Shown: positions 25,137 through 34,143 of the stretch, in pieces
Position numbering within the stretch: the stretch's first letter is position 1
How the letters are laid out: each line of letters begins with the position of its first letter
DNA from: Pleurocapsa sp. MO_226.B13
GTDB lineage: Bacteria > Cyanobacteriota > Cyanobacteriia > Cyanobacteriales > Xenococcaceae
NCBI GenBank assembly: GCA_030064795.1
Contig: JASJEI010000100.1
Coordinates: forward strand, 1-35,048
Length of the DNA stretch: 35,048 bases
Direction of reading: 5' to 3'
Program-made: the position numbers and the translations under genes
Notes under the pieces: generated by a model
Seen by the model: the letters and a program-made list of their open reading frames with translations, nothing else
What the model was told of the DNA's origin: nothing
Database searches by the model: none

Positions 25137-26300
25137 TTATAGTATACCTACCATGTGTAACGGCCCACTACCGCTGATCAATTCGATCAACAAGCCAAAG
25201 AAACCAATCATCGCTAAACGACCATTCCAAACCTCAGCAGCAGTGGTTAAACCCCATTGCCATTTTTCTTGAGGATACATTTTCATGTTTTCTTTGGGAT
25301 GAGTTACTTGCTCAAAGGTACAGGGAGCAGCATCTAAAGAGTTAACAACTAGATTTGCTAGAGCGTCAATAAACCCTGGGTGAATGTTAAGAGCGGGTAC
25401 GCGATGGAAATTTTTGATTCCTGCTGCTTCTGCTACTTCGTGGTATTCAATGTCAATTTCTTGTAAGGTTTCGATATGTTCGGAAACAAAACTAATCGGA
25501 ACTACTACTAAATCTTCAATTCCTTTTGCCCCTAACTCTTTTAAAGCATCATCGGTATAGGGTTGCAGCCATTCTACAGGGCCTACTTTGCTTTGATATG
25601 CTAGAGTGTAGCTGTTGGGTCGTCCCAAAGTTTTCATAATTAAACGAGTGCATTCCTCGATCTCTTTTTTGTAGGGATCTCCTGCTTCTTCTACATAGCT
25701 AACGGGAACACCATGGGCGCTAAAAAAGACGTGGGCTGTTTCTGGGTTGGAAAACTTATCTAACTCTTGCTCGATCAGATCTGCCATCGATCGCAGGTAG
25801 CCTGGACAATCGTACCAAGAAGGAATTAGGGTATAGTCTATGTCTTGGAGGTATTTATCTGACGACCACATTTCCTCTAAAACGCGGAAACTAGAACCAC
25901 TAGTGCTGATGGAGAATTGAGGATACAGAGGTAAGATCGCCACTTTGGTTATGCCATCACTTTTGATAGACGCGATCGCTTCTTCGGTAAAAGGATGCCA
26001 ATAACGCATTCCAATATATACTTTGACATCTTGCCCCATTTCTTTGAGCTTGGCTTCTAATGCCGATGCTTGGGCTTCGGTTATCTCTCGCAGAGGAGAG
26101 CCTCCTCCAATTTCTAAATAGTTGTCTTGTGATTTTTTGGCTCTTAAAGTTGAAATTAACCAAGCTAAAGGTTTTTGCAACGCTTTAATTGGCAATCTGA
26201 TGATTTCCGGATCGGAAAATAAATTGTACAAAAAGGGACGGACATCTTCGATTTTGTCTGGTCCGCCTAGGTTGAGTAATAAAACTCCAATACGACCCAT
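25137..26300 (-). CDS. hemH: Ferrochelatase with C-terminal chlorophyll-binding helix
   Basis: Ferrochelatase inserts Fe2+ into protoporphyrin IX, the last step of heme synthesis. This 387-residue protein has the catalytic domain in residues 1-320 ([57 protein letters not shown]). His in SAHGVP and Glu in EHIETL are the expected metal-handling residues. A linker leads to a light-harvesting-like (HLIP/CAB) helix with Glu356, Asn359 and Arg361 ([12 protein letters not shown]). This fusion is normal for cyanobacterial and plastid enzymes; it helps dimerise the enzyme and lets it bind pigment at the thylakoid. It converges with rpe and is divergent from the YqeG-type gene. Confidence 0.98.
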   Translation of the reverse strand: MGRIGVLLLNLGGPDKIEDVRPFLYNLFSDPEIIRLPIKALQKPLAWLISTLRAKKSQDNYLEIGGGSPLREITEAQASALEAKLKEMGQDVKVYIGMRYWHPFTEEAIASIKSDGITKVAILPLYPQFSISTSGSSFRVLEEMWSSDKYLQDIDYTLIPSWYDCPGYLRSMADLIEQELDKFSNPETAHVFFSAHGVPVSYVEEAGDPYKKEIEECTRLIMKTLGRPNSYTLAYQSKVGPVEWLQPYTDDALKELGAKGIEDLVVVPISFVSEHIETLQEIDIEYHEVAEAAGIKNFHRVPALNIHPGFIDALANLVVNSLDAAPCTFEQVTHPKENMKMYPQEKWQWGLTTAAEVWNGRLAMIGFFGLLIELISGSGPLHMVGIL

Positions 26301-26543
26301 AGTTCTAATAGCTTATTTAAATTTTCAGTTTCTTTACTAATTTTAACAATATATCTTTTCTTTAGTTTTCACTGTTCATAGTACACAGAACTTAACTGGC
26401 TATGTTTATCGATGTAACAGTATTCTTTGAGTAACTTAAGTGACAATCTAATAAATACCAAGCAAAAACATCCGCCAAATCGGTAAGATAATCTCCGATG
26501 AGCAATAATTTATTTTATTGTTTTTTATTTTTATATCACGTCT

Positions 26544-27086
26544 ATGATTAGCCTATTACAACCAAATCTAATTCTCGGTGGAACTATATTCGATTTAACC
26601 CCACAAGTGCTTCGAGAACAAAACATTGAGGGGTTGATTTTAGATGTAGATGAAACTTTAGTCCCTTTTAAACAAAAAGAAACCTCTATTGAATTACAAG
26701 AATGGGTGGCACAGATCAAGCAAACTACTCCTATTTGGTTGGTCAGCAATAATATTAGCCATACTCGTATTGGTAATATTGCTCAATCGATTGATTTACC
26801 TTTTATTTCGGCCGCACAAAAGCCTTCTCGTCGCCGACTTAGAGAAGCAGCAAAAGCGATGAATTTACCCGTAGAAAAAGTAGCTATGGTTGGCGATCGC
26901 CTATTTACAGATGTCTTGGCAGGAAATCGCTTGGGAATGTTTACTATCCTGGTCGAACCAATGGTCGATCCCTTGGTTGCAGTTCGTTCTCATCCAATTC
27001 GTGATTTTGAAATTTGGTTGTCTCAATTGCTAGGAGTATCTTTAAATGTCGAGTCAGCTAGCGCAACAAAACGTAACAACTCTTGA
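26544..27086 (+). CDS. YqeG family HAD phosphatase
   Basis: This 180-residue protein is a HAD-superfamily phosphatase of the YqeG (HAD-IIIA) family. Motifs in order: I DVDETLVPF (nucleophile and acid Asp34, Asp36), II LVSNN, III K near QKPSRR, IV MVGDRLFTDVLAGNRLG. No membrane helix is visible. Related plant and cyanobacterial proteins have been linked to phosphatidylglycerophosphate phosphatase activity, so a role in phosphatidylglycerol synthesis is plausible but not shown here. It starts 243 bases from divergent hemH, and murG follows on the same strand after about 170 bases. Confidence 0.9.
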   Translation: MISLLQPNLILGGTIFDLTPQVLREQNIEGLILDVDETLVPFKQKETSIELQEWVAQIKQTTPIWLVSNNISHTRIGNIAQSIDLPFISAAQKPSRRRLREAAKAMNLPVEKVAMVGDRLFTDVLAGNRLGMFTILVEPMVDPLVAVRSHPIRDFEIWLSQLLGVSLNVESASATKRNNS

Positions 27087-27258
27087 CCTGACTAAATATA
27101 AAGAAAATATTACGAAACATAGGGATGCCCAAAACATCTGAGATTATATATATAGATTAAATGAGGTCAGCAAATATAAAGACCTTAAATATAGTTAAAG
27201 CATGATATTAATAAGTGGCGTTGGTTAGGAGTTGTTCTTAATCAGCGCCACTTCACGT

Positions 27259-28374
27259 ATGGAACTATTTCAAGATTGGGAGTTAAGCTCTGTGGCATCA
27301 TCACCGACACGCATACTTATAGCAGCTAGCGGTACGGGGGGACATTTATTTCCCGCGATCGCTCTGGCGCAACAGCTACCCGACTATGAAATAGAGTGGT
27401 TAGGCACGGCAAACCGTCTAGAAACCAACCTCGTACCAGATGAATATCCCCTGAATATTATTTCCGTAGAAGGCTTCCAACAAAAGTTTAGTCTCAAAAC
27501 TCTCAAAATTATTTTGGGCTTTATGGCTGCAATTTTTCAAACCCAAAAATTAATTAAAGAACGCCAAATCGATGCGGTATTTACTACAGGGGGATACATA
27601 GCTGCCCCTGCTATTTTAGCTGCCCGACTACAAAAAAAACCGGCGGTGATTCATGAATCTAACTATATTCCTGGTAAAGTCACCAAGTTTCTCAGTCGTT
27701 GGTGCGATGTAACTGCCTTGGGTTTTGCGGGAACCGCTCAGTACTTACCTCAAGCAAAAACAGTTTATGTTAGTACGCCAGTGCGATCGCAGTTTCTGAC
27801 TCCCCAGACTATAGATTTAGATCTTCCCGATGAGGCGATGGTAATTTTAGTCGTCGGTGGTTCCCAGGGTGCAGTAGCAGTCAATAAACTAGTTCGCGAG
27901 GCTGCACCAGCTTGGTTAGATCTGGGTGCTTACATAGTTCATCTCACTGGAAATAACGACCCCGACACCGATAGTCTCAAACATCCTCACTATATATCTA
28001 TGTCCTTCTCAGACAATATGGCAGGATTATTACAACGGGCAAATCTAGCAATTAGCCGAGCAGGAGCGGGTGCAATTACCGAACTAGCCTTTACAGGTAC
28101 TCCTGCGGTGTTAATTCCCTATCCCTATGCAGCCGAAGATCACCAGACTTACAACGCCAAAGAATTGGCTGACGCTGGCGCAGCGGTAGTTTATCAACAA
28201 TCCCAACTAACCGCAGAGATCTTACAAGAACGGGTATCTCAATGGTTGCGATCGCCAGAAAAACTCGCAGAAATGGCAAATAAAGCCCAAAATCTTGCTA
28301 TTACCGACAGCGCAGACCGACTCGCCAATATAGTTCGCCAACTAGTTGAAAGTAACCAAGAACTAGCAACCTAA
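27259..28374 (+). CDS. murG: UDP-GlcNAc:lipid I N-acetylglucosaminyltransferase
   Basis: MurG transfers GlcNAc from UDP-GlcNAc to lipid I, forming lipid II on the inner face of the plasma membrane for peptidoglycan synthesis. Hallmarks are the glycine-rich loop IAASGTGGHLFPAIALA, HESNYIPGKVTKFLS, LVVGGSQGAVAVNK and the donor-sugar site SRAGAGAITELAFTGTPAVLIPYP followed by DHQTYNAKEL. From ATG 27259 it has 371 residues; an in-frame TTG at 27232 would add 9, but a TAGGAG abuts that TTG too closely to serve it. The next gene, a COG0523 GTPase, lies about 110 bases downstream with its own palindrome. Confidence 0.96.
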   Translation: MELFQDWELSSVASSPTRILIAASGTGGHLFPAIALAQQLPDYEIEWLGTANRLETNLVPDEYPLNIISVEGFQQKFSLKTLKIILGFMAAIFQTQKLIKERQIDAVFTTGGYIAAPAILAARLQKKPAVIHESNYIPGKVTKFLSRWCDVTALGFAGTAQYLPQAKTVYVSTPVRSQFLTPQTIDLDLPDEAMVILVVGGSQGAVAVNKLVREAAPAWLDLGAYIVHLTGNNDPDTDSLKHPHYISMSFSDNMAGLLQRANLAISRAGAGAITELAFTGTPAVLIPYPYAAEDHQTYNAKELADAGAAVVYQQSQLTAEILQERVSQWLRSPEKLAEMANKAQNLAITDSADRLANIVRQLVESNQELAT

Positions 28375-28436
28375 TCTTTGAATCACTAATTAATCCTGAG
28401 ATTTAGGTCATAGCCAACCAGAATAAATCTAAAATA

Positions 28437-28452
28437 GGTAATGATCGTTACC
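28437..28452. promoter_or_regulatory. Palindrome upstream of the COG0523 GTPase gene
   Basis: GGTAATGATCGTTACC has five-base perfect arms (GGTAA / TTACC) around TGATCG, 32 bases before the start at 28484. The position suits an operator for a metal-responsive regulator. It is not an obvious match to a known Zur box, so this is only a candidate. Confidence 0.35.
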
Positions 28453-28483
28453 TTTAGTCTGACAATTTTAACAAGCGACTGCC

Positions 28484-29575
28484 ATGACAACTGATACTCA
28501 AATTCAAGCACCTGCTGTAATGGATGCTGCTAAAAGAGGTTTGCCCGTCACCATCATTACTGGTTTTCTGGGTAGTGGTAAAACCACCCTACTCAATCAT
28601 ATTTTGACTAATCAAGAAGGACTAAAAACTGCCGTCCTAGTCAACGAGTTTGGTGAGATTGGTATTGATAATGAGTTGATTGTCTCTACCGATGAAAGCA
28701 TGGTGGAATTAAACAATGGCTGTATTTGCTGTACCATCAACGAAGACTTGGTTAATGCTGTTTATAAAATTTTAGAAAGAGAAGAGAAAATTGACTATCT
28801 GGTGGTCGAAACAACTGGACTTGCCGATCCGCTACCCGTGGCGTTAACCTTCTTAGGAACAGAATTGCGGGAAATGACACGTCTCGATTCGATTGTAACG
28901 ATGGTAGACTGCTCTAACTTTAGCTTAGATTTATTCAATAGCGAAGCTGCAATCAGTCAAATTCAATACGGCGATATCCTGATCCTCAATAAAACCGATC
29001 TAGTTGATGAAGCAGACGTGGATGCTTTGGAAGTCAGAATCAGAGACATGAAACAAGATGCTCGCATCTTACGGACTCAAAAGTCACAAGTTTCGGTTCC
29101 TCTAATTTTAAGCGTCGGTTTATTTGAATCTGATAAATATTTCGAGCAACCCGAATCAACCGAACATAAGCACGACCACGACCATCACGACCACGACCAT
29201 CACGACCACGACCACGACCATCATCATCACGACCACGACCATTCCCATCACCTAGAAAATGATGGCTTTTCTTCTATTTCCTTTCAGTTTGACAAACCCT
29301 TAGCAATTCGTAAATTTCAGTATTTTTTAGATAACCAACTACCTGAGAACGTATTTCGCGCTAAAGGAATTCTTTGGTTTGATGAAAGTCCCAAACGTCA
29401 TATTTTTCACTTGAGTGGTAAAAGATTTACTTTAGAAGACGAAGAATGGCGAGGAGAAAAGAAAAACCAACTGGTCATGATCGGTCAAAATATCGATCGC
29501 GATAAACTTCGCCAACAAATCGAAAACTGTGTCTGTCTGCTAAAGAGCGATCGCGATAAAGGCTTTGGGAAATAG
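28484..29575 (+). CDS. COG0523 (CobW/Zng-type) metal-chaperone GTPase
   Basis: This 363-residue GTPase belongs to the COG0523 family of metal-insertion or metal-delivery proteins. It has Walker A GFLGSGKT (27-34), the family metal site GCICC (Cys80, Cys82, Cys83), VVETTGLADP, and the NKTD guanine-specificity motif (169-172). A CobW C-terminal domain follows. Between them residues 228-256 are almost all His and Asp, which would bind zinc, cobalt or nickel. The cobalamin pathway is not nearby, so zinc transfer, as in the ZNG1 group, is as likely as a cobalamin role. The stretch of CAC/CAT and GAC codons makes a short repeat at 29165-29251. Confidence 0.93.
   Translation: MTTDTQIQAPAVMDAAKRGLPVTIITGFLGSGKTTLLNHILTNQEGLKTAVLVNEFGEIGIDNELIVSTDESMVELNNGCICCTINEDLVNAVYKILEREEKIDYLVVETTGLADPLPVALTFLGTELREMTRLDSIVTMVDCSNFSLDLFNSEAAISQIQYGDILILNKTDLVDEADVDALEVRIRDMKQDARILRTQKSQVSVPLILSVGLFESDKYFEQPESTEHKHDHDHHDHDHHDHDHDHHHHDHDHSHHLENDGFSSISFQFDKPLAIRKFQYFLDNQLPENVFRAKGILWFDESPKRHIFHLSGKRFTLEDEEWRGEKKNQLVMIGQNIDRDKLRQQIENCVCLLKSDRDKGFGK
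29165..29251 (+). repeat. Tandem His/Asp codon repeat within the GTPase gene
   Basis: In-frame copies of CACGACCACGACCAT-type units encode the His-rich metal-binding stretch. Such repeats can gain or lose units by slippage, so length may vary among strains. Confidence 0.75.
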
Positions 29576-29638
29576 AAATGTTAAAGATCTAACTCAACTA
29601 AGTGGATAAAATAGTAAAGTTTCTCAAATATAGACCTA

Positions 29639-31099
29639 ATGAGTAAAAAACTATTTTCTTGGTTGAGTTTAGCCGTATTCACTATTTTATTAACATTTAC
29701 TATTCGACTTCCGGCGGTCGCCGATACTCCCAAACACTACACCGAATTAGAATTTCCTCCCCTCCAAGAGATTCAGATACCCGAATACGATCGCTATGAA
29801 TTAGATAATGGCATGGTGGTCTATTTACTAGAAGACCGCGATTTACCCTTAATTGGTGGTACGGCATTAATTCGTACTGGTTCGCGTTTTGAATCAGCAA
29901 ATAAAGTTGGCTTAGCGCGATTGACTGGTACTGTAATGCGTAGTGGAGGTACAGAAAACCACACCGCAGCCGAGTTAAATGCGATCTTAGAACAAGAAGC
30001 TGCCAGTGTGGAAACTAGTATTGGTACTACTTCAGGTAGTGCTAGCTTTAGTACTCTAACTGAAGACTTAGATATAGTATTTCCTTTATTTACCGAAGTC
30101 CTGCGTCAGCCAGCCTTCGCGCCTGAAAAATTGGCGATCGCCCTCAAACAGCAACAGGGTTCGATTGCCCGTCGTAATGATAACCCTAGCAATATAGCTA
30201 GTCGTGAATTTGATAAAATAATCTACGGTGAAACCAGTCCTTATGCCCGCACGATTGAATACGAGACTTTAAGTAATATTTCTCGTCAAGATGTAGTCAG
30301 TTTTTATCAGACCTACATTCGTCCCGAAACCACAATTTTGGGAATTGTTGGAGATTTTGACTCCGATGAAATGATTCAGCGCGTTCGAGATGCCTTTGGT
30401 GATTGGCAAGTTGATACCGCCTTACCCGCACTAGAACCACCCGCAGCCGAGCAAAAACATACTCAAGGGCTATTTGTGGTCGATCGCCCCAATCTAACTC
30501 AAAGTAACATTCTTTTGGGTCATCTTGGCGGTCAATTAGATAGCCCCGACTATCCAACTCTCAGCGTTTTAAATGGTGTCTTAAACGGTTTTGGCGGACG
30601 TTTATTTAATCAAGTGCGATCGCGTCAGGGTTTAGCTTACACTGTATATGCTTCTTGGAGTCCTAGCTATGATTTTGATGGTTTATTTATCGCAGGAGGA
30701 CAAACACAGACAAACAATACTGTTCCTTTTATTAAGTCGGTTATCTCTGAAATCGAAAAGTTGCGTATCGAACCTATTACCGAAGAAGAGTTAGATGATG
30801 CCAAAGAATCTATTCTTAACTCTTTTGTCTTTAACTTTCAAAGTCCCAGTCAAACTTTGTCCCGCTTGATGCGCTATGAATATTTTGGCTATCCTGAAAA
30901 TTTTATCTTTGAGTATCAAGAAGATGTTCAAAACACCACCCAGGAAGATATTCTAGAGGCTGCTAGAGAGTACATTCAGCCGGAACAGATAGTTACTTTA
31001 GTAGTGGGTAATCAGCAAGCGATGAATCCATCTCTCAATAGTCTGACACCAGAAGTCAACCTCGTAGATGTTGCTATTCCTCAACCAGGTAGAAGTTAG
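29639..31099 (+). CDS. M16 family protein lacking the zinc motif
   Basis: This 486-residue M16B-fold protein has a likely signal peptide (MSKKLFSWLSLAVFTILLTF, cleavage near PAVA-D). Where active members have HxxEH it reads VGLARLTGTVMRSGGT, so it has lost the zinc site and should not cleave peptides alone. The C-terminal half keeps the substrate-binding Arg/Tyr pattern (NQVRSRQGLAYTVYASW, about 335-351). This is the layout of the non-catalytic partner in heterodimeric M16B enzymes. The M16 gene in the window with HFLEH (16052-17338) shows the opposite pattern, but it has no signal peptide, so co-localisation is doubtful. It is 63 bases downstream of the GTPase gene, on the same strand. Confidence 0.9.
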   Translation: MSKKLFSWLSLAVFTILLTFTIRLPAVADTPKHYTELEFPPLQEIQIPEYDRYELDNGMVVYLLEDRDLPLIGGTALIRTGSRFESANKVGLARLTGTVMRSGGTENHTAAELNAILEQEAASVETSIGTTSGSASFSTLTEDLDIVFPLFTEVLRQPAFAPEKLAIALKQQQGSIARRNDNPSNIASREFDKIIYGETSPYARTIEYETLSNISRQDVVSFYQTYIRPETTILGIVGDFDSDEMIQRVRDAFGDWQVDTALPALEPPAAEQKHTQGLFVVDRPNLTQSNILLGHLGGQLDSPDYPTLSVLNGVLNGFGGRLFNQVRSRQGLAYTVYASWSPSYDFDGLFIAGGQTQTNNTVPFIKSVISEIEKLRIEPITEEELDDAKESILNSFVFNFQSPSQTLSRLMRYEYFGYPENFIFEYQEDVQNTTQEDILEAAREYIQPEQIVTLVVGNQQAMNPSLNSLTPEVNLVDVAIPQPGRS

Positions 31100-31127
31100 C
31101 CGATCCCAAAAAATTCTGTTTTTAAAA

Positions 31128-31164
31128 GTAGCGTGGGCAATGCCCACACTACATTATGTGTAGC
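31128..31164. repeat. Dispersed palindromic repeat, copy 2
   Basis: GTAG-c-GTGGGCA-a-TGCCCAC-a-CTAC forms a near-perfect hairpin (31128-31152) and is followed by ATTATGTGTAG. It closely matches the copy at 18204-18240. It lies between the convergent M16 and MscS genes, where it may also act as a transcription stop. Confidence 0.7.
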
Positions 31165-31198
31165 TTGCCATTTATCAAATTGGTATTACCCAGCGATT

Positions 31199-32086
31199 CT
31201 AATTCTCTTGAGTTGCAGCATTTACGGGAAAATAGTCGTTGTATTTCTCCTGGTCGTAATGATACACAGTGCGTATGGGATAGGGGATATTAATATTTGC
31301 CCGATCTAAAGCTTGCTTAATTTCGATTATCGCTCTAGTTTGCACGTTTCGTAATTGTTTTTGCTGTGGAATTGTCCAATAGCGCACGACAAAATCAATC
31401 GAACTATCACCAAAGTTAACTAGATCGATCTCTGGTGTAGGATTTTCCAATACTCCTGAAACCCCAGAGATAGTCTGTTGCAAAAGCGATGCTGCTTCTG
31501 ATAGTGGGGTATTATAGTCTACCCCTACTGCCAAATCGGTTCTGCGAGAAGCATACGCCGTGACTACTTTAACCGCATCAGTAAATACGGTTGAATTGGG
31601 TAGTAAAACTTTTTCGCCGTTATAGGTACGAATTTTTGTAGTACGAATGCTAATATTCTCGACTTTTCCTTGATAATCGTTAATTACTATTTCATCGCCA
31701 ATCCGAAATGGTTCTTCTACCAGTAAAATAATCCCCGCCAAAAAATTTTTAAAAATATCTTGAAAGGCAAAACCGATTGCTACCGATCCTACACCCAAGG
31801 TAGCAATTATATCTCCCAACTCAAAGCTAGGAAATGCTAAGACACAAGCTAATAAAATACCAACTGTCCAAACGCCAATTCTACTAATTTTTAGCAATAG
31901 TAACTGTAAAGAAGTGCTGTTGATCGTACGTCTTCCCGTTTCATCGGCTATTTTCAGCACTATCTGCACTGCATACTTAGTCAAGAATAATACCACCAAC
32001 CCCGAAAGCAAGCCTGGTAAAGCTTTAATTCCTTGTCCGAATAACTCTAGTAGAGCTTTGATAATAGTATCAATAATTTCAGTCAT
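31199..32086 (-). CDS. MscS-family small-conductance mechanosensitive channel
   Basis: This 295-residue channel is close in size to E. coli MscS, a homoheptamer that opens under membrane tension. Helices lie at about 25-45 and 68-88. The pore helix TLGVGSVAIGFAFQDIFKNFLAG (97-119) has the Gly/Ala-rich pattern. The cytoplasmic domain carries PFRIGDEIVINDYQGKVENISIRTTKIRT and VLLPNSTVF. It is a different subtype from the tandem pair at 10-14 kb. Gene order here: convergent with the zinc-motif-less M16 gene, divergent from the small coiled-coil gene. Confidence 0.95.
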   Translation of the reverse strand: MTEIIDTIIKALLELFGQGIKALPGLLSGLVVLFLTKYAVQIVLKIADETGRRTINSTSLQLLLLKISRIGVWTVGILLACVLAFPSFELGDIIATLGVGSVAIGFAFQDIFKNFLAGIILLVEEPFRIGDEIVINDYQGKVENISIRTTKIRTYNGEKVLLPNSTVFTDAVKVVTAYASRRTDLAVGVDYNTPLSEAASLLQQTISGVSGVLENPTPEIDLVNFGDSSIDFVVRYWTIPQQKQLRNVQTRAIIEIKQALDRANINIPYPIRTVYHYDQEKYNDYFPVNAATQEN

Positions 32087-32494
32087 AGTCTGTTTGTTGA
32101 GAAGGAGATATCGATACTATGTTTTAACACTCTTATATATATTTATCTAAGTATTTAGTTGGAAAATACCAGCTGCTGCGATTTTAAGCTATCTAATTGA
32201 TGGCTAGTTAAATTCTCTTAGATAAAACTACGTAAAAAATAATCGCGATCGTCTTACAGACAAACCTGTAAAATATTCAATAAGGCGAAATTTATTTTCA
32301 CCTTGGCAGCTATAAGTACTGATAATTATGGGTTGAGTGGCAAAGAACGGCAAATTTACACATTGTTTACACAAATCTAGTAATAATTACGTAAACTTTA
32401 TGGCATACCCACATATTCACGGATATACTGAGTTTAAGAAATCAAACAAACACCAGTTATTCTGTAACACTAACAACCGAACATCAGTAAATTC
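32087..32494. other. Spacer between mscS and the small coiled-coil gene
   Basis: AT-rich divergent spacer, likely holding promoters for both neighbours. A frame on + from 32337 to 32567 starts at GTG, overlaps the coiled-coil gene in another frame and has a non-family-like translation, so I do not call it. I see no tRNA or remnant. Confidence 0.4.
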
Positions 32495-32770
32495 ATGGAA
32501 GATATCAACAAGTACATTACATCCATTCAACAAGAAGTCGTTGCTGAAGAAAAAACTGTCAAAGTAGCAAGGCTGATTATTTTATTAATTAAAATCGAGA
32601 AAGAATTGGCTACAGTCAAGGAGACTCTGGCAAAATTGCAAAGTCATCAACAAAAATACAATCAAAATTCACAGCTAAACCAACAAATTGAACAGAAGAT
32701 GGCTACAGTTAATCGCCTTTCCGCTAAAATCAGCAAAGCTAGACTAAATTTAAATTATTATTTTATTTAA
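32495..32770 (+). CDS. Small coiled-coil protein of unknown function
   Basis: This 91-residue protein has no signal peptide and no membrane helix. From about residue 20 to 85 it is predicted to be alpha-helical with heptad-like spacing of Leu/Ile/Val (ARLIILLIKIEKELATVKETLAKL, then QIEQKMATVNRLSAKISKAR). It is rich in Lys, Gln and Glu, which suggests a coiled coil and oligomerisation. I know no family for it. It stands alone, with a strong terminator about 250 bases downstream at 33017. The ATG at 32495 is the only reasonable start. Confidence that it is a real gene is moderate. Confidence 0.55.
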   Translation: MEDINKYITSIQQEVVAEEKTVKVARLIILLIKIEKELATVKETLAKLQSHQQKYNQNSQLNQQIEQKMATVNRLSAKISKARLNLNYYFI

Positions 32771-33144
32771 CTTAGTCTTCAAACTAACTATCAATCAAAA
32801 CTTGGGTTAAGCTCTCAAACTTTCTGACCTTTGTTTATCTTGCTTTTGCCCAGAAAAGCTAGATACATAAGGTAAGTAATCTACATTGAGTATTTTTACG
32901 CTAGTTTGTATAAGTTGCTAACTACAATTAAATTGTCAATTATAACTTTTAATCTTTTAAGAGTTTAATTTTAAATAAAAACAGATATATAGATAATAAC
33001 AGGGTGTTTGCTTCAGGGTTGGCAGTTGCCAACCTATTTTTAATTTAATTTTGTTACCTAACTGATTAATTCTTTCCCATTTAGGGCAATTATATTTTAG
33101 ATAGTTAAGATCAATGAGATCGTTTCAATCTCTATATCTAGATC
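32771..33144. other. Spacer with a strong terminator upstream of the antiporter
   Basis: This is very AT-rich DNA with no gene that I can see. The one clear element is the terminator hairpin at 33017-33041. Its distance from the preceding stop (about 245 bases) leaves room for a long 3' end or a small RNA, but nothing in the sequence identifies one. Confidence 0.4.
33017..33041 (+). terminator. Strong rho-independent terminator
   Basis: GGTTGGC (33017-33023) / GCCAACC (33028-33034) with loop AGTT, then TATTTTTAATTT. It is about 245 bases past the coiled-coil gene and about 100 before the antiporter start. Confidence 0.8.
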
Positions 33145-34143
33145 GTGTCACTATCTGATTTATTATCGTTTAAGCCCATTAACGACCCTGTAGCAGTATT
33201 TTTGCTGATTTTGGCAATTATGCTAGTTGCACCTTTATTATTCGAGCGATTAAATCTTCCTGGTATTGTCGGCTTAATTTTAGCGGGGGTAATTGTCGGC
33301 CCTGAAGGTTTAGGATTGTTAGAGCGAGATGAGAATATCATTCTTTTAGGTACGGTAGGCTTATTATTTTTGATGTTCATGGCAGGTTTGGAAACTAGCC
33401 TGGATGACTTTAAAGACAACGGGGACAAAGCGATTATCTTTGGTTTGGCAACCTTCATTGCCCCAATGTTCTTGGGAACGGCTGCGATGATGCTATTGGG
33501 ATATGGTTTTCTAGCTGCGGTGTTGGTGGCTTCTTGCTTTGCCTCCCATACTTTGTTGGCTCTACCTGTCTTAAATAAGCTAGGTATTATGCGTGTTCCT
33601 GCGGTCAATATTACCCTGGGAGCAACCCTAATTACCAATGTTGTGGCACTATTGGTTTTAGCAGTGGTAGTTAAGGCTGATGGTGGCGACTTAACCCTTG
33701 GCTTTTGGTTATTTTTAATTCCCGCCCTAACAATTTATACCTTTGCTACTTTGTGGGGCATACCCAAAATTGGACGCTGGTTTTTCCGCAAATTTGGACA
33801 TGATGAGAGTGCGGAATTTATTTTTGTTTTAGCAGCTTTATTTGTTGTTTCCTATGTCGCCAGTTTAATTGAAGTCGAACCTATTATCGGTGCTTTCTTG
33901 GCGGGAATTGCTCTTACACCTTTGATTCCGCAGCTGAGTCCCTTAATGAATCGGATTCAGTTTATTGGTAATACTTTATTTGTGCCATTTTTCCTAATTT
34001 CGGTAGGAATGTTGATCGATCCGTTGATTTTAATTCGCGAACCGCGATCGCTGCTAAAAAGTATTGAACTACCCCAAGTTGTAGAACTTGGGGATTCTTT
34101 ATACGATAAAATATCGTACTGGAGCGTCCAAAAGCCCGTTTAA
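33145..34143 (+). CDS. Truncated cation:proton antiporter (CPA2 type)
   Basis: The first 300 or so residues are a CPA2/Kef-type sodium or potassium:proton antiporter: NLPGIVGLILAGVIVGPEGLGLL, GLLFLMFMAGLETSLDDF, EVEPIIGAFLAGIALTPLIP and FFLISVGMLIDPLIL. Family members go on for at least another two to four helices and often a regulatory domain. Here the homology ends near 34060, and the last 28 residues are unrelated (SIELPQVVELGDSLYDK) and come from a palindromic insert. The start is GTG at 33145. Without its last helices it is unlikely to work. I call it a truncated gene, functionally a pseudogene. Confidence 0.85.
   Translation: MSLSDLLSFKPINDPVAVFLLILAIMLVAPLLFERLNLPGIVGLILAGVIVGPEGLGLLERDENIILLGTVGLLFLMFMAGLETSLDDFKDNGDKAIIFGLATFIAPMFLGTAAMMLLGYGFLAAVLVASCFASHTLLALPVLNKLGIMRVPAVNITLGATLITNVVALLVLAVVVKADGGDLTLGFWLFLIPALTIYTFATLWGIPKIGRWFFRKFGHDESAEFIFVLAALFVVSYVASLIEVEPIIGAFLAGIALTPLIPQLSPLMNRIQFIGNTLFVPFFLISVGMLIDPLILIREPRSLLKSIELPQVVELGDSLYDKISYWSVQKPV
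34061..34143. mobile_element. Palindromic remnant, possibly IS200/IS605-type end
   Basis: CCCCAAGTT-GTAG-AACTTGGGG (34072-34093) is a perfect nine-base-pair hairpin, followed by TACGATA-aaa-TATCGTA. It sits exactly where the antiporter loses homology and before the HPP relic begins. Such subterminal hairpins are typical of IS200/IS605 elements and their small derivatives. No transposase is left. Confidence 0.5.

Noticed and set aside
25137..26300. Ferrochelatase-HLIP fusion as a novel architecture
   Set aside because: This fusion is well known in cyanobacteria and plastids, so it is annotated but not listed as new.
29165..29251. CRISPR-like tandem repeat
   Set aside because: The repeat is in frame within a GTPase gene and encodes a His/Asp metal-binding stretch. 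There are no spacers.
32337..32567. 76-residue + frame overlapping the coiled-coil gene
   Set aside because: It starts at GTG, overlaps the better-supported frame at 32495, and has no recognisable composition or motif.
33138..33638. 166-residue minus-strand frame inside the antiporter
   Set aside because: Its Lys/Pro/Ser-rich translation is the usual complement of a hydrophobic membrane gene.
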